Assembly: GCA_963754445.1 (NCBI GenBank)
Contig: CAVWFT010000002.1
Location: forward strand, 186,001 to 250,000
Source: Bog-473 sp963754445
GTDB taxonomy: Bacteria > Actinomycetota > Acidimicrobiia > Acidimicrobiales > RAAP-2
DNA length: 64,000 bases
Direction: 5' to 3'
Shown here: positions 21,425-31,431 of the stretch, piece after piece
How positions within the stretch are numbered: the stretch's first letter is position 1
Layout: every line of letters starts with the position of its first letter
Position numbers and translations under genes: made by a program
Notes under the pieces: generated by a model
What the model was told of the DNA's origin: nothing
Seen by the model: the letters and a program-made list of their open reading frames with translations, nothing else
Database searches by the model: none

Positions 21425-21994
21425 ATGCGGATCCGACTGGCCGAACTGGCGGACGCCGGGGCGATCAGGGCCATCTACAACGTCGAGGTCCTCGAGTCGA
21501 CCAATACCTTCGACATGGTCCCGCGCACCATGGCCGAGCAGGAGGCCTGGATCCTCGAGCACAGCGGCGTGCACCCGGCCATCGTGGCCGTCGAGGAGCC
21601 CGGATCGGAGACGGGTCCGGGGAGCGGCGACGGGTCCGGAGGCTCCCGGCCGGGGTCGGGCGGGCAGGTCGGAGCCAACGGAGAAATCGTCCTCGGCTTC
21701 GGATCGCTCTCGTCGTTCCGGGAGCGCTCCGGGTATTCGGCCACGGCCGAGAACTCGGTCTACGTGGACCGCACGGTGCGGGGCCGGGGCGTCGGGCGCG
21801 CGCTGCTGGCCGAGCTCCTGGTCCTGGCCTCGGCCCACGGCTTCCACTCGGTCATCGCCCGGATCGCCGGGCACAACGAGCTCTCGATCGGGCTGCACCA
21901 GGCGGCCGGCTTCGAGCTGGTGGGCGTCGAGCGCGAGGTGGGGCGCAAACACCGCCAGTGGCTCGACGTGGTGGAGCTGCAACGCCTGCTCTGA
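21425..21994 (+). CDS. GNAT family N-acetyltransferase, phosphinothricin-acetyltransferase-like
   Basis: A 189-residue acetyl-CoA-dependent N-acetyltransferase. The acetyl-CoA loop reads VRGRGVGRALL, preceded by the substrate strand ENSVYVDRT and followed by GFHSVIARIAGHNE and the AGFELVG turn, which is the order in the PAT/YncA group. Between the first two core strands a Gly/Ser-rich insert (about residues 56-84) is not typical and probably a flexible loop. TACCAT (21413-21418) ends 6 nt before the ATG, suggesting a leaderless transcript. Substrate not predictable. Confidence 0.85.
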   Translation: MRIRLAELADAGAIRAIYNVEVLESTNTFDMVPRTMAEQEAWILEHSGVHPAIVAVEEPGSETGPGSGDGSGGSRPGSGGQVGANGEIVLGFGSLSSFRERSGYSATAENSVYVDRTVRGRGVGRALLAELLVLASAHGFHSVIARIAGHNELSIGLHQAAGFELVGVEREVGRKHRQWLDVVELQRLL

Positions 21995-22101
21995 GGGACG
22001 GGTTGATCGACGGCCGCCTTCACCCGAGAGGGCTGGTCACCCCCCCGGGGGCCGGGTGACCCGAGGAGGCGACGAGCCGGTGGGCCGGAGGGAGGGTCGG
22101 C

Positions 22102-23994
22102 CTAGGTGTCGAAGAGGGCGCCCTGGCCGGCATGGCCCTGGGCGGTGTGGGCGTGGCCCGGGAGGGCCGGCAGGCGCGAGGTGTCGAGGCGCCACGACGT
22201 GGTCCAACGACCGAGCGGCACCACGGCGACGACCCAGAGGATCATCACGTAGAAGACCATCGAGGCCGGCTGGGTGTGGACGAGCTGGCTCAGGAGCTCG
22301 GCCCCGCCGGTCAGTCCGATGAAGGGCACGACCATGGAGAGTCCGAGCACGAAATAGAGCATGCGGCCGGCCAGGACCGGGGCCACGATGATGATGCCCC
22401 ACGTCAGGTACCAGGGCTGGACGACCGGGCCCAGCAGCACGAAGGCCAGCATGGTGATGCCGAGCGCCTGGAGCAGGCCCATCTTCTCGTGGTTGAGGAG
22501 GCAGTAGACGGCGATGGCGGCCGCGGCCAGCAGGCCGATGGCCCTGGTCATGGTGAGCACACCGCCCAAGCCCACCCCGAGACCGATCACGTGGGCGCCA
22601 CCGCTGATGAGGAGGCCGATGCCGGTGGCCGGGGCCATCCAGCTGCGGACGGTGCCCGGAGTGCCCAAGTTGGCGATCCAGCCCCAGCCGAGTCCCGAGA
22701 CCAGCGAGAGGAATCCCATGACGGCGACCGTGACCAGCCCGGCCCGGACGGCCATGCGGGCGCGCCGGCCCCAGTCCGCCCCCGGTCCGGCCCAGTCCCA
22801 GGCGATGTAGACGATGCCGATGGCGGCGGGGACCTTGATGGAGGCGGCCAGCGCGCACAGGACGACGCCCCAGACCGGGTGGGGCCGGGCCGCGCGGGCG
22901 GCGGTGATGCCGGCCAGCAGCAGGCCCACCATGAGCGAGTCGTTGTGCGCCCCTCCGACCAGGGCCAGCAGGGTGAGCGGATTGAGCACGGCCAGGACGA
23001 AGGCGGGCCCGGCGTCGGTGCCGAAGGAGCGGGCCAGCTTGGGGATGCAGTAGGCGATGAGGGCCAGGCCGGCCACCGACTGCACACGCAGCAGGACCAC
23101 CGTGAGCAGGGCGTGGTGGAAGCTCAGGCTGGCCGACCAACCGGCGAGCATCAGGAAGAGCGGGCCGTAGGGGGCAGGGGTGTTGAGCCACAGGCCGTCG
23201 ACCGGGTTGACGTAGGGGCCCGAGCCGAGCGTGCCCGGACCGTAGTGGTACGGGTTGATGTGCCGGCTCATCAGCTCGCCCTGGGCGGCGTAGGAGAACA
23301 CGTCGCGGCTGAACAGCGGGGCGATGATCATCAGCGGCACCAACCAGAGGGCCAGCATGTAGACCAGCTTCTTGATCGGCACGCCGGGGTGGGCCCGCAG
23401 GTTCCGGTAGAGGCCGAACCAGACCCGGACGAAGAGGACCATGCCTCCGTAGACGGCGACGACGCCGGGGAGGAGGAGGGCGGTGGAGGGGTAGTTGCTC
23501 TCGCCGAAGAACCAGGTGCCCCCCATCTCGAGCTTGAAGGGCGAGCTGGGCAGCGATGCGCCGAGGCAGATGGAGAGCACGGCGACGAAACCGAGGATGG
23601 CCGGCTTGCGGAGCCAGGACCAGTCTCCGGGGTCGACGGCCTCGGCCTCGACCCGCTCGGTCAGGTGCTGGGCGGAGGTGAAGCGGAGCCGGAAGGCCTC
23701 GCCCCGCATGGAGAGGCGGCGCAGGCGCGAGCTGGCCCGGTCGAGCACGGAGGCTGCGCCGGCCGGCGCCGGGCTCGGGCCCGTCGTCGCACTGGTGCTC
23801 CTGCTCGAGTTCGGGGGGTTCGTCGGGCTGTCGTCCACGTCGGCGGGGGTGTCGGGCTCTCGTTCGGTGGTGGTGTGGTTGTCGTTCCGGATCGGCCGCC
23901 GAGCTGCTGCGGTGACGATCCTGGTGTCTCGGCCAGGCCTGGGGATCGGGCCACGTCCGGGGGGGAGGAGGCTGCAATCGATCTGAAACAGCAT
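22102..23994 (-). CDS. Polyprenol-phosphomannose-dependent alpha-1,6-mannosyltransferase-like GT-C membrane protein
   Basis: About 630 residues with roughly a dozen hydrophobic segments after a polar Pro/Thr-rich N-terminal region. Motifs of the MptB-like mannosyltransferases are present: FSRDVFSYAAQGELM (catalytic-loop Asp), NPYHYGP, APYGPLFLM and GGAHNDSLM. Such enzymes extend lipomannan or related mannans on the outer membrane leaflet using polyprenol phosphomannose. The start is uncertain: ATG 23994, ATG 24027, ATG 24084 and GTG 23838 are in frame, and a good promoter overlaps the 23994 codon, which favours a start at or downstream of it. No other cell-wall gene adjoins it. Confidence 0.8.
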   Translation of the reverse strand: MLFQIDCSLLPPGRGPIPRPGRDTRIVTAAARRPIRNDNHTTTEREPDTPADVDDSPTNPPNSSRSTSATTGPSPAPAGAASVLDRASSRLRRLSMRGEAFRLRFTSAQHLTERVEAEAVDPGDWSWLRKPAILGFVAVLSICLGASLPSSPFKLEMGGTWFFGESNYPSTALLLPGVVAVYGGMVLFVRVWFGLYRNLRAHPGVPIKKLVYMLALWLVPLMIIAPLFSRDVFSYAAQGELMSRHINPYHYGPGTLGSGPYVNPVDGLWLNTPAPYGPLFLMLAGWSASLSFHHALLTVVLLRVQSVAGLALIAYCIPKLARSFGTDAGPAFVLAVLNPLTLLALVGGAHNDSLMVGLLLAGITAARAARPHPVWGVVLCALAASIKVPAAIGIVYIAWDWAGPGADWGRRARMAVRAGLVTVAVMGFLSLVSGLGWGWIANLGTPGTVRSWMAPATGIGLLISGGAHVIGLGVGLGGVLTMTRAIGLLAAAAIAVYCLLNHEKMGLLQALGITMLAFVLLGPVVQPWYLTWGIIIVAPVLAGRMLYFVLGLSMVVPFIGLTGGAELLSQLVHTQPASMVFYVMILWVVAVVPLGRWTTSWRLDTSRLPALPGHAHTAQGHAGQGALFDT

Positions 23995-24020
23995 TGTAAC
24001 GGGCGACCCCGCTACGGCAA
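23993..24020 (-). promoter_or_regulatory. Candidate promoter of the mannosyltransferase gene
   Basis: TTGCCG (24015-24020), 16-nt spacer, TACAAT (23993-23998) on the minus strand. It overlaps the ATG at 23994, so the real start codon may lie further downstream. Confidence 0.5.
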
Positions 24021-24091
24021 GGGTCATGGGTGAGTCCGTTGTCCGACCGGTGCGTCCGTCGTCCGACGGGCAGGGCCCGGGCATCCGTGCG

Positions 24092-24174
24092 TGGGCCGGG
24101 AAGGATTCGAACCTCCGTAGGTGTTAACCGACAGGTTTACAGCCTGTTTCCTTTGGCCACTCGGACACCGACCC
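24092..24174 (-). tRNA. tRNA-Tyr (anticodon GTA)
   Basis: Acceptor GGGTCGG (24168-24174) pairs with CCGGCCC; anticodon loop CTGTAAA within ACAGG/CCTGT; long variable arm; T arm GAGGTTCGAATCC. No encoded CCA. Confidence 0.96.
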
Positions 24175-24242
24175 GCAGGACGGCGAGATTAGCCCGCTCG
24201 GGGGCCCCGGTTTGCCCGAGGGGCGCCGATACGCTGGCCTCC

Positions 24243-24731
24243 ATGCCCACCTTTGACATCGTCTCGGAAGTCGACATGCAAGAGGTCCGCAATGCAGTCG
24301 ACCAGGCCAACCGGGAGGCCGCGACCCGCTTCGACTTCAAGAACACCGACTCGGCCATCGATCTGGCGGACAACGAGCTGACCCTGCGTTCCTCGACCGA
24401 GGACCGTCTGCGGGCCCTGCACCAGGTCCTCGACGAGAAGCTGGTCAAGCGCCAGGTCTCGCTGAAGGCCTTCGACGACCAGAAGGTCGAGGAGGGTCAG
24501 AAGGGGACGGCCCGCCAGAAGGTGGCGATCCGGGCCGGCATCTCGTCGGACCACGCCAAGAAGCTCAACAAGTTCATCAAGGAACTGGGGCTCAAGGGCG
24601 TGTCCTCACAGACCCAGGGCGATCAGCTCCGGGTCACCGGCAAGAAGCGCGACGACCTCCAAGAGGTCATCGCCAAGTGCAAGGCGGAGGACTTCGGCAT
24701 CCCCTTGCAGTTCGAGAACTTCCGGGACTGA
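24243..24731 (+). CDS. yajQ: YajQ family nucleotide (cyclic di-GMP)-binding protein
   Basis: A 162-residue YajQ/UPF0234 protein: starts PTFDIVSEVDMQEVRNAVDQ, contains RFDFKNTDS and KVAIRAGISSDHAKKLNK, ends IPLQFENFRD. Members bind cyclic di-GMP or other nucleotides in some Gram-negatives; role in actinobacteria is not established. TACGCT (24230-24235) ends 7 nt before ATG 24243, so leaderless. It sits between tRNA-Tyr and the convergent GtrA gene. Confidence 0.94.
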   Translation: MPTFDIVSEVDMQEVRNAVDQANREAATRFDFKNTDSAIDLADNELTLRSSTEDRLRALHQVLDEKLVKRQVSLKAFDDQKVEEGQKGTARQKVAIRAGISSDHAKKLNKFIKELGLKGVSSQTQGDQLRVTGKKRDDLQEVIAKCKAEDFGIPLQFENFRD

Positions 24732-24762
24732 CCGGATCGGTCCGTCCCGGGCCGGCTCCGCC

Positions 24763-25290
24763 CTACAGCTGCCCCGACGGGGCGTTCTCTTCCTGCTCCT
24801 CATGGGTGAGGTGCTCGTCGAACTCCTCGAGCTCGATCTGGTGGTGGAAGAGCTTGTTGAACACGACCAGCTTGAGCACCCAGAAAATGGCGAAGGACAT
24901 CACGTTGGCGACGAGCACCAGCACGGTCGTGTCGAAGTGGCTCAGCCCGTGCTTGACCGAGATGTGGCGGGCGATGGCGGCCCCGATGATGGAGAAGGCG
25001 ATGCCGGCCGCGGCCATGACCCAGAAGGGCACGACCTCCTTCATGAAGTGCGACTTACCCTGCTTGCCCCAGGCCCACTTGCGGTTCAGCCAGTAGGAGG
25101 GGAACGTGGCCACGAAGTTTCCGAAGATGGTGCTCGGCACCTCGGTCCAGATGTGGAACACGCCGTACACGAGGGCGATGACGACGAGCGACACCGCCGT
25201 CGAGATGACCGACACCATGGAGTAGCGGAAGATCTTCCTGCCCTCGTGGGTGTGCAGCCAGGCGTAGAGGCGCTGCATCTGTCCGAGCAC
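24763..25290 (-). CDS. GtrA family membrane protein
   Basis: A 175-residue protein with four hydrophobic segments (about residues 25-47, 55-72, 88-106, 120-142) in the GtrA pattern: FRYSMVSVISTAVSLVVIAL, FPSYWLNRKWAWG and the terminal VFNKLFHH. GtrA proteins are thought to move polyprenol-linked sugars across the membrane for polysaccharide modification. The C-terminal tail is acidic. GTG 25290 is supported by TAGGGT (25297-25302) 6 nt upstream; ATG 25278 is an alternative. The mannosyltransferase lies 0.8 kb away but with tRNA-Tyr and yajQ between. Confidence 0.85.
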   Translation of the reverse strand: MLGQMQRLYAWLHTHEGRKIFRYSMVSVISTAVSLVVIALVYGVFHIWTEVPSTIFGNFVATFPSYWLNRKWAWGKQGKSHFMKEVVPFWVMAAAGIAFSIIGAAIARHISVKHGLSHFDTTVLVLVANVMSFAIFWVLKLVVFNKLFHHQIELEEFDEHLTHEEQEENAPSGQL

Positions 25291-25334
25291 CGGATCACCC
25301 TAGCCCGAGCGGCAATTGGCTCCCTGGCAGCGTC

Positions 25335-26534
25335 CTAGGAGCCCGCTGTGACCAACCGCCCCGTCCGGGCGAGCTCGCCGAACCAGTGGGCGCTCGGCTT
25401 GGGCCGGCGCTCGAAGATGCCCGGGGCCACGGCCACCAGGCCGAATTTCGGGCCGTAGCCGAGGTGCCATTCGAAGTTGTCCAACAGGCTCCAGACGAAA
25501 TATCCCCGCAGGTCGATGCCATCGTCGAGACAGCGGTGCGCGCTCTGGAGCGCGGCGGTGAGGAAGGCGACGCGCTCGGTGTCGTCGGCCGTGGCGATCC
25601 CGTTCTCGGTGACCACGACGGGGCGCCCGCTCACGGCGGCGGCCCGGCGGACGCAGTACTCCACGCACTGGGGCCAGTACTCGTCTCCCATCTGGGTGAG
25701 CGGCACCGCCGGGTCGTTCGGGTTGAGGCCCTCGGGTCCGAAATGCATGCGGGTGTAGCACTGCACCCCGACGAAATCGTCGCCCTCGGTGGCGCGCAGG
25801 AAGACGTTCTCGAGCATCTCCTCTGCCGCGTCGCGCAGGGCAGCGCCACCTTCGTCGGCGACGATCTCGGCCATGGAGACGGTCAGCCCGACCGGGAAGC
25901 TGCCCGGCCCCGAGCGCAGCGCCTCGACGGCGAGGCGGTGGGCGCGGATCATGGCCTCGTTGACCACGCCGTAGCGCGCGAAGTCATCCTTCACCCCCGG
26001 TGGGTACTCACCTTGGAAGTACCCCATCACCGACACCACGTTGGGTTCGTTGATGGTGCAGGCCCACCCGATCAGGTCACCGAGGTAGGCCGTGGCCCGG
26101 GCCACGAAGCGGGCGAAGCATTCCGGGGCATCGGGCGCCTCCCATCCGCCCCGGGCGCTCAGCCACAGCGGCGTCGTGAAGTGATGGAAGGTGACCACGG
26201 GCGCGATGCCCTGCCCGAGCAGGGCGGCGCAGATGCGCCGGTAGTGCTCGAGGGCGGCGACGGAGAACTCGCCCTCGGCCGGCTCGATACGGCTCCACTC
26301 GAGCGAGAAGCGATAGGCGCCCACCCCCATGTCCGCCACCAGCTGCACGTCCTCGCGCCAGCGGTTGTAGGAGTCGCAGGCATCACCGCTCGGCTCGACG
26401 GTGCCCGAGGCGGGATCGTGCTCCCAGGCCCACCAGTCGTTGTTGACGTTGCCGCCTTCGATCTGGTGGGCCGCCGTGGCGACACCCCACACGAAGTCCG
26501 GCGGGAAGACGAGTGCATTGTCGTTCGTGGCCAC
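25335..26534 (-). CDS. Glycoside hydrolase family 1 (beta-glucosidase-like)
   Basis: A 399-residue TIM-barrel retaining glycosidase without signal peptide, so intracellular. Acid/base Glu163 in TINEPNV and nucleophile Glu310 in VVTENGIAT are present, with the N-terminal substrate segment FPPDFVWGVATAAHQIEGG. Somewhat shorter than the usual 430-470 residues. GTG 26534 is chosen over the longer frame because TACCCT (26543-26548) lies 8 nt before it. Substrate could be beta-glucosides or related. It diverges from the thioesterase gene. Confidence 0.9.
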   Translation of the reverse strand: MATNDNALVFPPDFVWGVATAAHQIEGGNVNNDWWAWEHDPASGTVEPSGDACDSYNRWREDVQLVADMGVGAYRFSLEWSRIEPAEGEFSVAALEHYRRICAALLGQGIAPVVTFHHFTTPLWLSARGGWEAPDAPECFARFVARATAYLGDLIGWACTINEPNVVSVMGYFQGEYPPGVKDDFARYGVVNEAMIRAHRLAVEALRSGPGSFPVGLTVSMAEIVADEGGAALRDAAEEMLENVFLRATEGDDFVGVQCYTRMHFGPEGLNPNDPAVPLTQMGDEYWPQCVEYCVRRAAAVSGRPVVVTENGIATADDTERVAFLTAALQSAHRCLDDGIDLRGYFVWSLLDNFEWHLGYGPKFGLVAVAPGIFERRPKPSAHWFGELARTGRLVTAGS

Positions 26535-26635
26535 GGCGGCGCAGGGTAGTGGCGGCGCCCGCCCGGCGCCCACGACGGTGGTTCTCGGCCGGCCGGCCCG
26601 ACACGGTCCGCACCGCGGCCTGCGAGGATGGGCCC

Positions 26636-27493
26636 ATGAGCGACTCCTTGAAGTTCCTCGTCAAGCTGCTCGACCTCGAGCCCATCGAGGTCAACATCTT
26701 CCGGGGGGCCCAGCTGGACGAGGAGCGCCAGCGCGTCTTCGGCGGACAGGTGGCCGCCCAGGCCCTGATGGCGGCGGGGCGCACGGTCGAGCACGGGCGT
26801 ATCCACTCGCTGCACTCCTACTTCTTGCGCCCCGGAGACCCGACGGTGCCGATCCTCTACGAGGTCGACCGCATCCGCGACGGGCGGTCCTTCACGACGC
26901 GCCGCGTCGTGGCGATTCAACACGGTCGGGCCATCTACAACATGGAAGCGTCCTTCCACGACGTCGAGCAGGGCAGCTTCGACCATCAGTTCGACATGCC
27001 GGTGGTGCCCGACCCCGAGTCACTTCCCTCGCTGTGGGAGCGCCTCCAGCCCTACCGCGAAGAGCGCGCCGAGTGGTTCGAGAAGCCGCACCCGATCGAC
27101 CAGCGCCACATCGGCGAGCTGCCCTGGCATCGCAAGGGGACGGGCGAGCCCTACCACCGCCTCTGGATCCGGGCCGACGGCGAGCTGCCCGACGACCCGC
27201 TGCTGCACGCCTGCGTCATCACCTACGCGTCGGACATGTCCCTGCTCGACACCGTGCTGATGCCGCACGACATCGCCTGGGACGATCCCGAGTTCATGGG
27301 GGCCAGCCTCGACCACTGCATGTGGTTCCACCGGCCGTGCCGGGCCGACCACTGGCTGCTCTACGACATGGACTCGCCGGCAGCGGCCGGTGGGCGCGGT
27401 CTGGCCCGGGGCTTCCTGTTCGACCGGGAGGGCGAGCTCTGCGTGTCGCTGGCCCAAGAGGGCCTGGCCCGCCTGATCCGGCGCGGGGGCTGA
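26636..27493 (+). CDS. tesB: Acyl-CoA thioesterase II
   Basis: A 285-residue double-hotdog thioesterase hydrolysing acyl-CoA to free acid and CoA. First hotdog: FGGQVAAQALMAAGRTV; second: SLDHCMWFHRP. Of the E. coli TesB triad, Asp (ITYASDMSLLD) and Gln (LAQEGLAR) are visible and the Thr is replaced by Ser in ASLDHC, a mild change. ATG 26636 follows a GAGGAT sequence. Convergent with gltA. Confidence 0.92.
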   Translation: MSDSLKFLVKLLDLEPIEVNIFRGAQLDEERQRVFGGQVAAQALMAAGRTVEHGRIHSLHSYFLRPGDPTVPILYEVDRIRDGRSFTTRRVVAIQHGRAIYNMEASFHDVEQGSFDHQFDMPVVPDPESLPSLWERLQPYREERAEWFEKPHPIDQRHIGELPWHRKGTGEPYHRLWIRADGELPDDPLLHACVITYASDMSLLDTVLMPHDIAWDDPEFMGASLDHCMWFHRPCRADHWLLYDMDSPAAAGGRGLARGFLFDREGELCVSLAQEGLARLIRRGG

Positions 27494-27510
27494 CCGCCCG
27501 GATCGGGCGG
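27494..27510. terminator. Bidirectional hairpin between tesB and gltA
   Basis: Perfect 7-bp stem CCGCCCG/CGGGCGG (27494-27500, 27504-27510) with a 3-nt loop, immediately after the tesB stop and 20 nt after the gltA stop on the other strand. Confidence 0.55.
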
Positions 27511-27529
27511 CGGCCGGATCCCGATCAGC

Positions 27530-28801
<1,272 letters not shown>

Positions 28802-28897
28802 GTGAGAGGCCCTCCAATCCCTGGTCCTAGATGCCTCCCGATCCTATGGCCGTCATGTGAGTGCGGCCAACACGCGGAGCGGAAACGCCGCTCTTGG

Positions 28898-29995
28898 TCA
28901 GGTGGCGGGTGCAATCTCGAGCGTCTGCTGGGTGGCCGTCCCGATCGTATTGGTCTGCCCCGGTGGCAGGACCACGGCCACGTCGAGGACGTAGGTGTTC
29001 CCCGGTTTGACGGCGAAGTGCACTTCGGGCAGCGCCACCGAGCTTCCCAAGGCCAGGCCGGAGCGGACGCTGCGGGTCTGGGTCGCCGTGGTCTTCTGGT
29101 CGACCAGGGAGACGTGCACCGTGGCCTGCGGCTCGGCCACGGTGCCCTCGTTGGCCAGCACCACGCTCACCCCGAAGTGCGAGACCGGGCTGATGACGGC
29201 GACGTTGGCCGCCGTCCCCGGCGGCGTGGGCAGCGGCGCCGGGTCGTAGCGAATGGTCCGGATGACGAGGTAGTGCGTGGCGAGGAGCGAACTCGACGTG
29301 GCGATCAGGTCCACGTTGGCGGCCACGGTGCCCGCCTGCCAGTCCTGGGGATCGCTCACCCACACCGAGGTCGGAAGGCGGCCGTGACCGTCGGCGGCGG
29401 CGAGGGCGCGACGCACCGAGCGGTAGAGCGCGTCGGAGCGGGTGAGCAGTGCCCCCGCGGCGGCGATCCGATTGCTCGCCTGGGTCGCGCTCAGCGTCGG
29501 GGTCGACGAGGTGACGGGCACGCTCGAGGCCGCGGCGCCCCCGGCGGCCGGGACCGGCCGGAGCCCGAGCATCCCGTCGACGGCGGCGCGCAGGGCGACC
29601 ACAGCCCGGGCCCGCTCCGTGAACACGTCGGCGAATTCGGTCGTCAGCGTCGAGGGTGCGCTGTCCACGTGGGTGACCGACGCGCTCGACGACTGGTCCG
29701 CCGTCTGGTCGACCGCGCTGTCGAGGTCGGCCTGGAGGACCTGGCGGCTCTGGCTCGGAAGGTCGGCGACGAACGTGCGCACGTCGCGCGCCGTGGCGTT
29801 CGACTCGTCGGCCACGATGGCGCCCTGGGCGGCCAGCGTCCGGTTGGCGCCCGCGTCATAACGCTGGGACTGACGCGAGACCTGTGTCAGTCCTCCGATG
29901 ATCAGCGCGAGGACGACCGCGGCCGCGACGATCAGGACGACTGGTCGGGCTGACGATCGGCGGCGCGCACGGCGGTGTGCCCTGCGTGGCGACAT
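28898..29995 (-). CDS. Membrane-anchored exported protein of unknown function
   Basis: Not recognised. 365 residues: an Arg-rich N-terminus (SPRRAHRRARRRSSAR), one membrane segment at about 18-40 (VVLIVAAAVVLALIIGGL), a mostly helical extracellular part to about residue 240 (repeated Ala/Asp/Ser stretches with RTLAAQGAIVADE and LTRSDALYRSVRRAL), then a beta-rich C-terminal domain of about 100 residues (VSHFGVSVVLANEGTVAE ... TYVLDVAVVLPPGQTN) that looks like an Ig-like adhesion fold. TAGCTT lies 9 nt before ATG 29995. It sits between gltA and sqdB, same strand, gaps under 100 nt. Confidence 0.75.
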   Translation of the reverse strand: MSPRRAHRRARRRSSARPVVLIVAAAVVLALIIGGLTQVSRQSQRYDAGANRTLAAQGAIVADESNATARDVRTFVADLPSQSRQVLQADLDSAVDQTADQSSSASVTHVDSAPSTLTTEFADVFTERARAVVALRAAVDGMLGLRPVPAAGGAAASSVPVTSSTPTLSATQASNRIAAAGALLTRSDALYRSVRRALAAADGHGRLPTSVWVSDPQDWQAGTVAANVDLIATSSSLLATHYLVIRTIRYDPAPLPTPPGTAANVAVISPVSHFGVSVVLANEGTVAEPQATVHVSLVDQKTTATQTRSVRSGLALGSSVALPEVHFAVKPGNTYVLDVAVVLPPGQTNTIGTATQQTLEIAPAT

Positions 29996-30027
29996 CGCCA
30001 CGCAAAGCTACTGCCCGGCGCGCCCGC

Positions 30028-31230
30028 TTACACCGCGAGGAACGAAGAGTCCGATGTGCTGTCGGCCGTGGTCAGCGTGCTGGTGGGCGAGCGCCACTGG
30101 ACGGTGGGCGCGATGGCCCGCACGTCGACCCGGTCCCGGTAGTGCTCCACCAGCTTGAGCATGCTCGAGACCACCTCGTCGGTCAGCAGGTGCGGCTCGA
30201 GGCCGAGGTCGAGCAGCTTCGTGTTGGCGGCGTGGAAGTAGTGCTCCTCGTTCTCGACCCGCGGGTTGGAGAGCCCCTCGGCGATGTCGACCCGGCCCGG
30301 ACAGACCCGCTTGACCAGCTCGGCCATGTCGCGCACCGAGAAGGATTCGGTGAACTGGTTGAAGACGCGGAACTCGCCGCGCTCGGCCGGGTTCTCGATG
30401 GCCAGGGTCACGCAGGCCAGGGTGTCGCGGATGTTGAGCATGCCGCGGGTCTGCCCCCCGGCGCCGTAGACGGTGAGGGGGTGGCCGGTGACGGCCTGCA
30501 CGCAGAAGCGGTTCAGGACGGTGCCGAAGACGCCGTCGTAGTCGAAGCGCGTCGCCAGCACCGGGTCGAGGTCGGTCTCGTCGGTGGACTGCCCGTAGAC
30601 GATGCCCTGGTTGAGATCGGTCGCCCGCAGGCCCCAGATGCGACAGCCGAACATGATGTTGTGGCTGTCGTGCACCTTGGACAGGTGGTAGAAGGAACCC
30701 GGCTGCTTGGGATAGGGCAGCACGTCGGTGCGACCCTTGTGGGTGATCTCGATGAAGCCCTCTTCGATGTCGATGTTGGGATAGCCGTACTCCCCCATCG
30801 TCCCGAGCTTGACGAGATGGATGTCGGGGTCGATCTCCTGAATGGCGTACATCACGTTCAGGTTGCCGACGACGTTGTTGACCTGTGTGTAGACCGCGTG
30901 CTCGCGGTCGATCATGGAGTAGGGGGCGGAGCGCTGCTCTCCGAAGTGCACGATCACATCGGGCTTGGTGTCGGCCACGACGCCATAGGTGAAGGCGGCG
31001 TCGGTCAGGTTCCCCACACGGACGTTGACCTTGCGGCCGGAGCGCTGCTCCCACATGGCCACCCGGTCCTCGAGCGAGAAGATGGGCACCAGGCTGTCCA
31101 CACCCATTTCGCGGTCGTACTCACGCCGCACCATGTTGTCCACGACGGTGACTTCGTGATCACGGGCGGACAGGTGCAGGGCGGTCGGCCAACCCAGGTA
31201 GCCGTCTCCTCCGAGAACCAGAATCTTCAT
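30028..31230 (-). CDS. sqdB: UDP-sulfoquinovose synthase
   Basis: Makes UDP-sulfoquinovose from UDP-glucose and sulfite for sulfolipid. The 400-residue SDR protein follows the SQD1/SqdB family closely: ILVLGGDGYLGWPTALHLS (NAD site), VDNMVRREYD, HFGEQRSAPYSMID, KLGTMGEYGYPNIDIEEG, FYHLSKVHDSHN, ATDLNQGIVYG and VFNQFTESFSV. Catalytic Thr144, Tyr181 and Lys185 are all present. The last 25 residues are Ser/Thr-rich and not part of the family. No sulfolipid glycosyltransferase (sqdX/sqdD) is nearby. AAAGGGTG precedes the ATG and the upstream 190 nt are AT-rich. Confidence 0.93.
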   Translation of the reverse strand: MKILVLGGDGYLGWPTALHLSARDHEVTVVDNMVRREYDREMGVDSLVPIFSLEDRVAMWEQRSGRKVNVRVGNLTDAAFTYGVVADTKPDVIVHFGEQRSAPYSMIDREHAVYTQVNNVVGNLNVMYAIQEIDPDIHLVKLGTMGEYGYPNIDIEEGFIEITHKGRTDVLPYPKQPGSFYHLSKVHDSHNIMFGCRIWGLRATDLNQGIVYGQSTDETDLDPVLATRFDYDGVFGTVLNRFCVQAVTGHPLTVYGAGGQTRGMLNIRDTLACVTLAIENPAERGEFRVFNQFTESFSVRDMAELVKRVCPGRVDIAEGLSNPRVENEEHYFHAANTKLLDLGLEPHLLTDEVVSSMLKLVEHYRDRVDVRAIAPTVQWRSPTSTLTTADSTSDSSFLAV

Positions 31231-31431
31231 CCGTCACCCTTTGTTTTCGCTCGTGCTCCGCTTTTGTTACGGAGATATTTCAGCCCAATCTTCCTTCAGA
31301 ATCCTGAATTTAAGCTGTGATGGCACTGAAAATTGCGTGAGACCAGGGAAAATTCTGCAGGCATACGCCCAGGAAAGCAAAGGACCCCGTATTTGGTGCG
31401 TGCTGAGGGGGAGAATCCACCGAAGTCCGCG
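31231..31431. other. AT-rich intergenic region between recD and sqdB
   Basis: Around 200 nt with many A/T runs (TTTTGTT, GATATTTC, AATTTAAG, AAAATT) amid roughly 70 % GC surroundings. It is the 5' region of sqdB and the 3' region of recD. No clear -35/-10 pair, tRNA or reading frame is seen. Confidence 0.6.
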
